64,000 bases of DNA from Kuschelorhynchus macadamiae (taxonomy: Eukaryota; Arthropoda; Insecta; Coleoptera; Curculionidae), in the NCBI GenBank assembly GCA_030620095.1, contig JAUTXW010002103.1, positions 496,001-560,000 of the forward strand. Reading direction: 5' to 3'. Below the pieces are notes generated by a model. The model was given only the letters and a program-made list of their open reading frames with translations. It had not been told where the DNA came from and ran no database searches. Below, piece after piece: positions 22,541-31,865 of the stretch. A program made the translations under genes and the position numbers. Position 1 is the stretch's first letter; each line of letters starts with the position of its first letter.

Positions 22541-22905
22541 TCCAATACTAGTGGACGTAGGCAGTAGCCCGGGAACCGTTAATGACAGAACTCAAGAAAA
22601 AATATATTTATAGGTAAATCGATCAAGAAAAATCAAAATTAAATCATTTTAAAATTCGAAAGTTCGCCATTTTTGCAACACAAAAGAGATATAGAAGTGC
22701 GGTACACGAAAGAAAACAGACAAATATTGATAAAGGTTCATTAAGCATAGTTACATTTTTTAATTACCTGAAGTGCGTATAGTCAAAAAGGAGTGCCACA
22801 TTATTTAAAGAACGACGGGACACCACTGGTTTAAAGAGATTTCTTGACCGACCTTCCTAAACCGATTGACTCCGCCCGGTTTTCTTTCGTGTCCCGCACT
22901 TTACA

Positions 22906-23389
22906 AAAGTAATAATTGAAGTTTAATATAACCTGCGTAGACAAATTGTTAGTCCTAAACAGGAATGTTGGGGAGGGAGAGTTAGCTGTAGGAGTTCCTA
23001 AAAAAGGGAAGCTTATCCTTCAATACCTACACCATTCAAATGAATAAGAAAATCCTTAAAAGAAAGATTTCTTTAACTCAGATTACATGTCTGTCAATTA
23101 GCGACGGTTTTCAGCGAGAATTACGTTCGCAGGGCATCCGCACCAATACGATTTATATTTTTCAATTTATAATTTTGAAATGAGTTTTGGCATGAAAAAA
23201 ATTGTATTCTACATTTTTAATACAGATTATAGAAAGGATTACATATTCTTCATCTAAGAGACAAATAAGAAAGTACAAAAGAATACATCGGACTAATATT
23301 ACAACTGTCAGTGCTGAATAAGAAAATGAATACTAAGAACAATTAATAGAGCAAAAAGGCGAAAACTTTATTTTGCTTATTTTAGATTT
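22906..23389. other. no gene seen
   Basis: Spacer. From about 23295 it holds a first, more diverged unit of the satellite array that follows (CTAATATTACAACTGTCAGT). Confidence 0.4.
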
Positions 23390-24640
23390 TACAGAGTTAC
23401 ATATTAAGCGTTAACTAAAATGTATTATAAAAATCCCTCTGTCTATTATTACTGCTGTCAGTGCCGCATAAGGGGTTTAAAACTAGGAATAATATTATGC
23501 TAAAAAGGCCATTCAAAGATTCCTTCCAACTCGTTAGGAATAACTGAGAAGATAGTAAAGAGTATTTCTACTAAATATTACTGCTGTTAGTGGTGTCCAA
23601 AGGGGTAAAAACGCAGAATAATATAAAGTTAAAAAGACATTCAAAGATACTTTATTTTTTGTATTCCAGATTTTGGACAAAATTTGAGGTACCAAAGAGT
23701 ACTTCTACCAAATATTACTGCTGTCAGTGCCGACATTCAAAGATACTTTAATTTTTCAGACTCTGGATATGATTACACTCTCTTCTTTTTAGAAATAACT
23801 CAGGAGGTACTGGAGAGTACTTCGGACAAATATTATTATTGCTGTCTGTGCCCTCTAAGGGGGTACAAACGTGAAATAGTATATAAAATTAAAAAGCCAT
23901 TCAAAGATACTTTATTTTTTATTCCAGATTTTGGAAGTTCTCTTTAGTACCCCGTCAATTCTTTCTAAAAAGAAGTGTAACTCTATCTGGAATAAAAAAA
24001 TAAAGTATCTTTGAATGGCTTTTTAATTTCATATATTATTTCACGTTTGTACCCCCTTAGACGGCACAGGTAGCAATAATATTTGGTAGACGTACTCCAT
24101 AGTACCTCCTAAGTTATTCCTAAAAAGATGAAAATGTAATCTCATTCAAAATCTGGAATAAAAAAATAAACTATCTTTGAATGGCTTTTTAACTGTATAA
24201 ATTATTTCGCGTTTTTGCAACCTTGGACGGCACTGACAGCAATTATATTTGTCAGAAGTACTCTTTAGTACCTCCTCAGTTATTCCTAAAAAGATGAAAA
24301 TGTAATCCCATCCAAAATCCAGAAAAAAGAAGTATCTTTGAATGGCTTTTTAACTTTATATATTATTCCGCGTTTTTACCCCCTTGGATGACACTGACAG
24401 GAGTAATATTTAGTAGAAGTACTCTTTGCTACCTCCTCAGTTATTTATAAAGGGATGAAAGTATAATGCCATCCAAAATCTGAAATAAAAAGATAAAGTA
24501 TCTTTGAATGGCTTTTTTAACATAATATTATTCCTAGTTTTCAACCCCTTATGCGGTACTCACAGCGGTAATATTAGACAGAAGGATTTATTAATTGAAC
24601 CATAATGTGCAACTCTGTGTCAAAACTATTTCGTTCAGGT
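23390..24640. repeat. head-to-head inverted array of about 165-bp repeats
   Basis: In the left arm the motif ATTACTGCTGTCAGTGCC recurs near 23446, 23575, 23714 and 23834, and CAAAGATACTTTA near 23643, 23738 and 23902. In the right arm the complements (AAAGTATCTTTGAATGGC) recur near 24001, 24171, 24331 and 24500, spaced about 160-170 bp. The arms meet near 23955. The outer ends also match: CCGCATAAGGGGTTTAAAAC on the left and its inverse CAACCCCTTATGCGGTA on the right. The frame at 23684-23947 lies in the array and is not a gene. Confidence 0.85.
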
Positions 24641-25239
24641 TCCATGGCTTGGTATTCACATTACGTGTTATCATATTATTATCTACTCCACATTAACATA
24701 AAAAAACATTAAAAATACTCACTGTTATAAGTTGTTTCATATCGTCAAAAGCATTCTCATGCGAATCTATGCTACTACCCTAAAAGCAAAAATTTTAAAA
24801 TTTTAGAGTCAAGGAGTCGCATTTCTGAATTTATGCATAGATGCAGTGTTTCTATTTACAATTTGTCCATATCAACAAATTTTCTAAAACTGATTTTTAA
24901 ATAATATTTTTTTAATTAATATTTTTCTTATTCCTTCTTGGGGTGTTTCGGTAAAAAACTATGTCAGTTCAATTTTTATTTTTTTTTTAATAATAAACGA
25001 ATACAAGGAGTGACTCGCTCTCGTGAAACACCCTCTAAATCTTACAGTGTCAGCTCTAAACACTCGGGTCTTTATGTATAGTATTTTCATAATTAGTTTC
25101 ATCTGACTTTTTACATACGCTCGTATTATCTTAATTAGTAGGACGACAAATGTATTTAGTTAAGAATTACGTAATTCTCCCGTACTATTAAAAGAAGCTC
25201 CTAACTTTCAACTTTAACATCCGCGTCGGCGAGATGGGC
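24641..25239. other. no gene seen
   Basis: AT-rich spacer without terminal repeats or coding frames I can support. Confidence 0.4.
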
Positions 25240-25385
25240 ATTGTTTTGATGTTTGTTAAACAAGAAACAAATTAATAAAGTGAAAACTGAGAAAAGATTT
25301 TTTACCTGCTATCACGTTTGTAACAGATTTTCTCAAGATAAAAACCTCAATTTTCCGATGATAAAATTTCGAACGTGATACCAAG
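25240..25385 (+). repeat. direct repeat, left copy
   Basis: The block with GTGAAAACTGAG, CCTGCTATCACG, AACAGATTTTCTC and ACCTCAATTTTCC is repeated in the same orientation at about 27535-27690 with modest divergence. The pair flanks the mariner-type element at 25598-27358 at a distance. Confidence 0.65.
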
Positions 25386-25597
25386 TAACAAACCAATTCC
25401 TTCCCAGCTAGTCATTATCTTTTTAACATAGACCAGTTATTATATACAAGGAATTGACTGTAATTCCAGAAGTGTTCTGCGTGTTTGATTGCAAACAATA
25501 AAAATTTGCAGCGTTTTATAATAAACTGAACATTGTTAAAATTGTAAAAACGATTATTATTATTATAATTATTATTAATATTATTTTCGTGTATATA

Positions 25598-27358
25598 CAG
25601 GGTGCGCCAAGGAAAAGTTAACAACCAGATTTTTCGGCTTTAAAATGAAAATCTGGAAAAACGCTCGACTCGTCGATTTTTTAATTATGGGAAACTATTT
25701 TGTAGCTTTTTTCAATCCCGTAGCTTTAATCCCCTAGCTAGGGGAGAACAACCCCCGAAATTTGAATAGGAGAGAGGGATCGTGCCAAACCTCTTTTTAA
25801 AGGTCGCATCGAGTTCTTTATGACCCTATAATTTTGACTTATTGTTTTCAACCACAACAGATTGTTAAAATTTGTTAGAGATTTGAGAATCTGGAAAAAA
25901 ATTAAACTTTTTACGTTTTTGTAAAAAAAATCGAACCAACCGCCGATTTCGGATTCAATGAAGAACAATTTGTCTATTTTTTTCATTTCCGTATCTTCAA
26001 ACTCCTAACGGGGGGAAGCACAACTCCCCGATTTTGAATAGGGATGAGGGGTGTTGCGATAGCTTATTTTGAACATCTCTTAGAATACAATCTGGCCCTA
26101 AAATTTCGCGTTAAAGTTTCCATCAATAATAAAACGAAAGCTAAAATCCAACAATCAGAGAACTTTTAAACAACATAAGTTCCATCCTTTTACGATACGA
26201 TTGGTTCAGGAACTGAATGAGGAGATTTCGATCGCCGCGCCGGCTCCAGTTCTGTGGGCCACTTCAGTTCAATGAAATTATTAACAATAATCAAACCTAC
26301 ATGTTCGATATCTGTTTTCCAGAATGTTCATTTTACCTCAACGGAATTGTAAACAGGCATAATTGTCGGTATTGGTCAGACGAAAATTCAAGATCCATCT
26401 CGTGAGGTACATACTCAGCATCCCCAAAAATTAAATAACCTCTAGGCGGGTATTTAAAGAAATCACATAATCGGTCCCATTTTTATACCCGGTAATCTCA
26501 ATGGCGAAATTTACCTGGAATTATTAGAGAATGCTATTTATCCAGCCCTCAAGCAAGTATTGGATAATGAAAAAGACTATCACACGATCATTTTTAAACA
26601 AGATGGCGCAACACCTCATTTCATACAACCTGTGCGATAATTTTTAGATGAAAATTTTCCTCAAAGCTGTATTGGGAGAAGGGGACATATTGAGTGGCTA
26701 CCCAGGCCACCTGATCTTAATCCAATGGACTTTTTTCTGTAGGGACATCTGAAATCTTAGATTTATGCTACCAAGCTCGAATCACTGATGAGTAAGTAGT
26801 CTTTTTGTTGGTTAAGTAGACATTCCACATTGCCTCTCTCACTCTGTTTGCTTTAATTTTGTTATCGATGAACATTTTGACGCGAAATTTTATGGTCAGA
26901 TAGTATTCAATGAGATCTGACCCAACGCCCCTCGCCCTTATTAAAAGTCGTTAGAGGTTGAAGTTACGGGGATGGAAAAGGCCGACAAGTTGCTCGCCTT
27001 CGAATCAGAAATCGACGGATCCAAGAGTTCTTCGATCTCTTTCACAAAAACATAAAAAACGTAGTCGAATTTGTAACCAGACCTTTAAATCTCTAAATTT
27101 TAACAAGCTATCATTTCGGTGTGGTTGAAAATACTAAGGCGAAATTATAGGGTCATAAAGAACTCGACGAGACCTTTAAAAAGAGGTATAGCACGACCCC
27201 TCTCCCTATACAAATTTTGGGAGTTGTTCGCCCCCCAGCTAGGGGGTTAAAGCTATGGGGATGAAAAAAGCTGAAAAATCGACGGGCCCGAGCATTTTTT
27301 CAGATTTTCATTTTAAAGCCGGAAAATCGGGGTGTAAAGTTTTCGTTGGCCCATTCTG
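25598..27358 (+). mobile_element. mariner-type element with long subrepeated arms, 1761 bp
   Basis: The ends are CAGGGTGCGCCAAGGAAAAG (25598) and, inverted, CAGAATGGGCCAACGAAAAC (27358), each next to TA. Inward, each arm of about 400 bp holds two diverged subrepeats built on the same theme (GTAGCTTTAATCCCCTAGCT on the left; the inverse AGCTAGGGGGTTAAAGCTA on the right), plus GAGTTCTTTATGACCCTATA on the left mirrored on the right. The centre carries a transposase remnant. Confidence 0.82.
26217..26795 (+). pseudogene. mariner-type transposase remnant (DDE_3-like)
   Basis: Readable blocks: FNEIINNNQTYMFDICFPEC and SFYLNGIVNRHNCRYWSDEN at 26270-26390, then after breaks IIGPIFIPGNLNGEIYLELL (26480-26530), IIFKQDGATPHF with the second catalytic Asp (about 26590) and IEWLPRPPDLNPMDFFL (about 26690-26740) with the third acidic residue. 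Insect relatives read GxIEWPxRSPDLTPLDFFLW here. The first Asp, expected before EC, is replaced by Pro. Stops occur at 26401, 26452, 26638 and 26740. The N-terminal DNA-binding part is missing. Confidence 0.75.
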
Positions 27359-27534
27359 TATGTAATTCGAAAAGTTTCGCAAAGTTGAAATGTAGTGGGA
27401 AATACTATTTTATAGTTTGCATTATATTTGCAACCAGTGAGGAACTTTTTTTTAGTAAAAAAATCTATATTTTTTACATACAATTTGTATAACAAAATTA
27501 ATTTTTTCTATTAAAATAAGCTCTTAAATTGCAA

Positions 27535-27690
27535 GTTTAACAAAAACGTTTTGACGTTTGTTAAGTAAAAAAAAATTACCAAAGTGAAAATTGAGCAAAA
27601 GTTTGCCTGCTATCACGATTGCAACAGATTTTCTCGACACAAAAACCTCAATTTTCCCATGATAAAATTTCGAAAGTCATACTTTCAACT
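27535..27690 (+). repeat. direct repeat, right copy
   Basis: Same orientation partner of 25240-25385 (GTGAAAATTGAG, CCTGCTATCACG, AACAGATTTTCTC, ACCTCAATTTTCC). Confidence 0.6.
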
Positions 27691-27704
27691 ACATCGTGGC
27701 CGCC

Positions 27705-27780
27705 GAATAGCCTCGACTTAACTCCCCTTGATTTTTTGGGAACATTAAAAAATAAATATAGTCTGGCTTCTTCATAGACA
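27705..27780 (+). pseudogene. short transposase C-terminal fragment
   Basis: Reads SWPPNSLDLTPLDFLGTLKN, the SPDLTPLDFFLWGxLKN block of mariner-type transposases of the same broad class as 26217-26795. Only about 25 codons survive. Confidence 0.55.
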
Positions 27781-27984
27781 GAGGCCCTAGCACAGAACTG
27801 AGGCTAGGTTTTGCGGGGATTTATTCTTGTATAGCCGCAGGCTCCGCGCGGTATGGAAATAATAATATCAGCGAAATACAAGACGGATTTTTTTTTAAAT
27901 CTTCAGTTATTTTAAAGGGCGACCAAAGAGTCCCAAGATACTTAAAGCCCGATGACCTGTTTTTATTATCAATTATTTTTAAGG

Positions 27985-28530
27985 GTAGCCAAATTATATT
28001 GTTTGTCTATAAAATTTTAGTCTCCTTTTTCGACAGACAGACAGACGGACCGACGGAATTGATAACACATGTCTTTTAACATCTAGGGACGCTAAAACAT
28101 GAAGATATGTAAGACCTGAGAGGGTGGTTTTTTTCACGATTACAAAAATTTTATTTGGCCGCCAAATTGTTCGGCCATCTTGAATTAGTATCACAATATT
28201 ACTAGTTGACCTTTATACCACAATAGCTATGGCACACAATTTGAAATCAATGCATTAAGTAGTTTTTCAGGCTGAATTTTTAAATATTTTATTAGGTCGC
28301 CATTTCGTTCCGCCATCCCGAATTCGTACCAAAATTTTGATACCAGGTCATCCCCATATGATCCTTAATTTTTGACCAAAATTTAAAGTCAAATGGGTAA
28401 GTAGTTTTTTAGCTAGAACAGTCAGACCGACGGAATTGAGAAAACATGTTTTTCGTCATCTAAGAACTCTGAAAGATCTGAAAAAATCTCGGAGGGTGAT
28501 TTTTTTCAAGATTACAATACTTCCCTTTTA
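27985..28530. repeat. dispersed repeat family A
   Basis: Contains CGACAGACAGACAGACGGAC, CGGAATTGATAACACATG, GACCTGAGAGGGTGGTTTTT, a second GACCGACGGAATTGAGAAAA and GATCTGAAAAAATCTCGGAG, the family A landmarks. Two partial copies lie head to tail. Confidence 0.75.
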
Positions 28531-28922
28531 CAGTGGGAGCAAAAAGGAACAAGTCTTTCAAATATTATTTTTCAAAATTTTGGGAAAACATGCGATTTTC
28601 TGTCATTTTTCGTAAATGAGCAGTTAAGACAAATAACGTGACTCCCTTTTTTTGTCATTTAAACAAAAACTTTTTGAAACCTCACATTTTACTTATGCCA
28701 GTTATTTAAAAAAATCCAATATGTGAAGGAAGAGAAATTCGCAATTTTTTATCCAACTTCATCATGTCGGTTAATAGATCAAAATGCTTGCTAAGTGTGT
28801 ATATATATTATACCTTCAGTCTGAAATAATCTAATCCAAAAAACAAAAAAAGCATATCTATTACGACCCGAAACTTGTTGTTGTAGAGCAATATACAGGT
28901 TGTGTGAAAATGTCTAATGGTA
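28531..28922. other. no gene seen
   Basis: AT-rich spacer. It ends at the TA that flanks the next MITE. Confidence 0.4.
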
Positions 28923-29559
28923 CAGGGTGTCTGTAGTAATAAATACAAAAATCTTTAAAATTTTGGCTTAAGGGGGAAGTGCACGCAGTAATATAAATCA
29001 TTTGCCAAGCCTTCCGCCGCTGCAATATTATGTTAAAACTATAAGAGATATGTATTAGCTTCAATGTTATTTTAATAGGGAAATATGTATAGTTGGGCGC
29101 TAAAGGCGAATTTTTATGAAAAAATCAAATCTAGAGTTATAAAATAAAAATAGATTTGTCCATTTTCGACCATTTTTTGACCACTTTTTAACGCACATGC
29201 CTTCGCATATAATTTTTTTTCCATAAACCCATTTGAACCCATTTTTAACCTATACCTACCTTTACATAACACATTTTTTTGAGGTTGGACGTGACCTTTT
29301 CATCTTATTTTCAACTCGACTAAACCTTGTCGCTGGTTTATCACTTTTTGCGTGCAGTTCTCCCTTAACTGAAGAGTAGAATGGAATTATGTGACATGTT
29401 CTCACGAGAGCCGGGTTGGGCTATTAATTGACAATTGGAGGCCTTGGAATACTAGACTCAAAGATAGATATGTTTAAAAAATTCATGCATAACAGGAGTG
29501 AATCTGTTATATTATAGATTTTAATTTACAGATTTTTGTATTTTATTACATACACCCTG
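28923..29559. mobile_element. TA-flanked MITE, 637 bp
   Basis: The left end CAGGGTGTCTGTAGTAATAA (28923) and the inverted right end CAGGGTGTATGTAATAAAAT (29559) share about 30 bp, including ATACAAAAATCT. Both sides are flanked by TA. No transposase. The minus-strand frame at 28861-29064 overlaps the left end and is not supported. Confidence 0.8.
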
Positions 29560-30059
29560 TATAATAAATTACTCAAAGTGATGTTTAATCTGTTAAATAT
29601 CAGATCTAAACTTGAACTTGATTTCGAAAATATTTTTAAATAGATCTTACATAATTAAAACATAATTTGCAAAAAGTTAACGAGCAAAATACTTTTTCCT
29701 CTTAACTAGGTACGCAAAACTTATACCTCAGTCTACCAAATAATAAATCAAACATTTTATTGCAAAATTGTTGCAATATAAGTCAATTTTGTTATAAATA
29801 TGAGTAAAGACATTTTCCCTGTATGTCATTTGCTCAATCTAGAGCTTGTAAACATTTACCATAAAAGACGTCATTTTCATTTTCGTATTACAGATTAAAA
29901 GAAGTTGTATTTTAAGAAAGATACAAGACATTAAAGTTGGGTACGTTAAAAATATACTTAATTTTTTGGGATCAGTTTACAAAAGCAATCCATTTTTTTT
30001 TGTTTTTCAGTAGTTTGTGTTATTTAACATTAAAAACATAAAAAAATATAGATTTTTAT
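29560..30059. other. no gene seen
   Basis: AT-rich spacer without features I can support. Confidence 0.4.
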
Positions 30060-30175
30060 GCCCGAGGGACACGAGAGAAACGAGAAATTCTCGGCGAGAG
30101 AGGGCCACTGTCTCGTCTTGTCTCGTACTAAGAGAGAAAATTGCTCTCTCGTCTCGTCTCGGCGGCATAATTAAC
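30060..30175. repeat. CTCGT/GAGAC low-complexity block
   Basis: Short GAGA / TCTCG strings in both orientations (CGAGAGAAACGAGAAATTCT, CTGTCTCGTCTTGTCTCGTA, CTCTCGTCTCGTCTCGGC). It stands out by GC content from its AT-rich surroundings. Confidence 0.6.
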
Positions 30176-30584
30176 CCTTAAATAGAAATTATCTAAAAAA
30201 ATCGTTCTACTGATATTTATATTAGTCCCTACTTACCCTATCTTCAGAAAACTGATGATACTGACTCCTGTTGTCCAAAATATAGCTGTTTTCATTTGTG
30301 TTTTTAGCACCAATCATTTTTTTGCTTAGAAGCTCTTTGTCATAGGAAACTTAATTTCAATATTCAATATTTATATTTCAATATATAAATATATTTGATT
30401 TGAAAATATATTTTTAATCTGGAACCAATACCTGTCTCACATTTCTTTCTTAGACGTCAGTTAGTTGTTATAATTTATATTAGTAACAATAAAATAGGCC
30501 GACCTGTAGCTATACGTTCTCGGTGCAAAGTATTTTCCACTGACCTATTTAAATTAATCCGGAAAAAGACGATTTAATTTTAAA

Positions 30585-30993
30585 ATGAATTCCAAGGAAC
30601 AAAATCAGGAATATTCGTCGCTACCCTACGGGGTCAAAGGGACTGGATTATGTAAGGCTATCGGGAAAAACACTTCACTAATCAGGACAAATTTTTATGA
30701 ATGGAATGAGATTACTACAGTGATGGAAAGGTTTATTGATTTTCCTGGAGACATGCGTCCGGGTGGGAGTCTGCAGAGATATACCCGGCATATGAGATTA
30801 GATTACTCCTTACCGGGGCTGCTCCATTAGTATTGGGAGAATTAATGAATCATTCACGGCTTTGGTCAATTAAGAAATCAATGGTTCTAGGGATTAGACC
30901 GTGACAAATTGGAATTACTATCCGGCGACGTTTCAATATACCACTACTACGACCGATCGTCAGTGTAATAGACTCCCACATACAAACGAGGTA
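30585..30993 (+). pseudogene. unrecognised, probably broken coding region
   Basis: An ATG at 30585 opens 81 codons with normal composition (SSLPYGVKGTGLCKAIGKN, then FIDFPGDMRPGGSLQRYTR). Near 30780 a second frame continues as AYEIRLLLTGAAPLVLGELM, then through one TGA at 30901 to IRRRFNIPLLRPIVSVIDS, up to a donor-like AG|GTAAAT at 30991. Composition and the frame hand-over suggest an old coding sequence with one frameshift and one stop. I do not recognise the protein and assign no function. Confidence 0.35.
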
Positions 30994-30999
30994 AATATC

Positions 31000-31460
31000 T
31001 TTCAAATTTTCTTAATCCGTTTACTGGAAAAACAGATTTATTTAAAAAAAACTCTGCACATTTCGTAGAAAAACTCAAGGCATTCCAATTGGCTCTCAAA
31101 GTTTTTTTGGCCAATTTCGTTGTAAAGGAAACGTAATAGGGTGTGACTGTGACGTCATTTTCTTATATTTTTTTTTAATTCATAAAAAAATTAGGCAACA
31201 AAGGATTTTAATATAAAATGACTGTCACGTCTCTACTAGAAAGCCTAGAAACGGCCGTTGACAGCTTTCGATGGGTCACTAGTAGTTAATTTTTGTAGTT
31301 AACTGCTATTTGTAAATTTGTTTATCGCATGTTTTTTGCATTCCTTTTTACAAATAAATTAGAATATTAGAAGTGTTTAATTATTTCTGTGTATATTTAT
31401 GTTAGTGCTATTAGTTTTGATGCTATAAAATTTTCGTCAAAATAATTTTAATTTAGAACA
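31000..31460. other. no gene seen
   Basis: Spacer. A CAGTCACGTCT / TGTGACGTCATTTTC pair of CRE-like motifs lies near 31150-31235, but no gene can be tied to it. Confidence 0.35.
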
Positions 31461-31617
31461 ATGCCCTTTATTTGTTGTGTACCTAATAGCAATAGAAACT
31501 ATCCCAAAGGACCTAAGGTTCATTTATTTTGGGTTTCCTAAGGACGAATAAAGTCGAAAGAAGTGGCTTCATGCAATAAAAAGAGAAGGTTTAACTCCAA
31601 TAAAAGTATTCACAGCT
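31461..31617 (+). pseudogene. THAP zinc-finger domain remnant
   Basis: From ATG 31461 the reading is MPFICCVPNSNRNYPKGPKV, then after a 1-bp frameshift FGFPKDE, a stop, and SRKKWLHAIKREGLTPIK. This fits the N-terminal half of a THAP domain (C-x-P...F.FP.D...R..W..AI.R). The first cysteine is present, the second is replaced, and the later C and H ligands are missing. It could derive from a host THAP gene or a P-type transposase; nothing downstream decides which. Confidence 0.6.
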
Positions 31618-31865
31618 AACATAACTGTTGGCTTTACTGCCCTAACCTCTTCAGTAACCCAACCATTCATATTAAATTTATGTGGCCCCAGTTATTTTTT
31701 AATTCTAGTGAGAAGGTTTCTGGCTACATCCGAATCTTTTATTTTATCAACAAAATATGAACCTATCTAAGACAAAGATCCTTGTTTTAAGAAAAAAACC
31801 TGGTGAAAAGATTAATTTAAACCTCTTTTAAATGGGAAAATGTCACTATTTTGAATAAATTAAAT
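31618..31865. other. spacer ending in a hAT target duplication
   Basis: No gene seen. Ends with the target duplication AATTAAAT (31858-31865). Confidence 0.4.

Larger units (their letters stand above)
16863..22905 (+). mobile_element. Tc1/mariner-type element split by later insertions
   Basis: The 34 bases at 16863-16896 (core AAGTGCGGGACACGAAAG) are repeated perfectly in inverted form at 22872-22905, with TA at both edges. Between them lie an IS630-type transposase (20285-21629), a 3.1-kb hAT inserted 40 bp inside the left end, and a 713-bp foldback. Removing those leaves roughly 2.2 kb, a normal size for the group. A slightly diverged extra copy of the same end (AAGTGCGGTACACGAAAG) at 22693 means the last 210 bp could instead be a separate MITE made from these ends. 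Confidence 0.6.

Noticed and set aside
23684..23947. 87-codon frame
   Set aside because: Lies entirely within the inverted satellite-like array and is not kept in the other units.
23390..24640. CRISPR-like array
   Set aside because: Units are long, diverged, and inverted around a centre; there are no short identical repeats with unique spacers, and the DNA is eukaryotic.
30060..30175. GAGA-factor-type regulatory element
   Set aside because: The block is simple CTCGT/GAGA low complexity with no gene attached.
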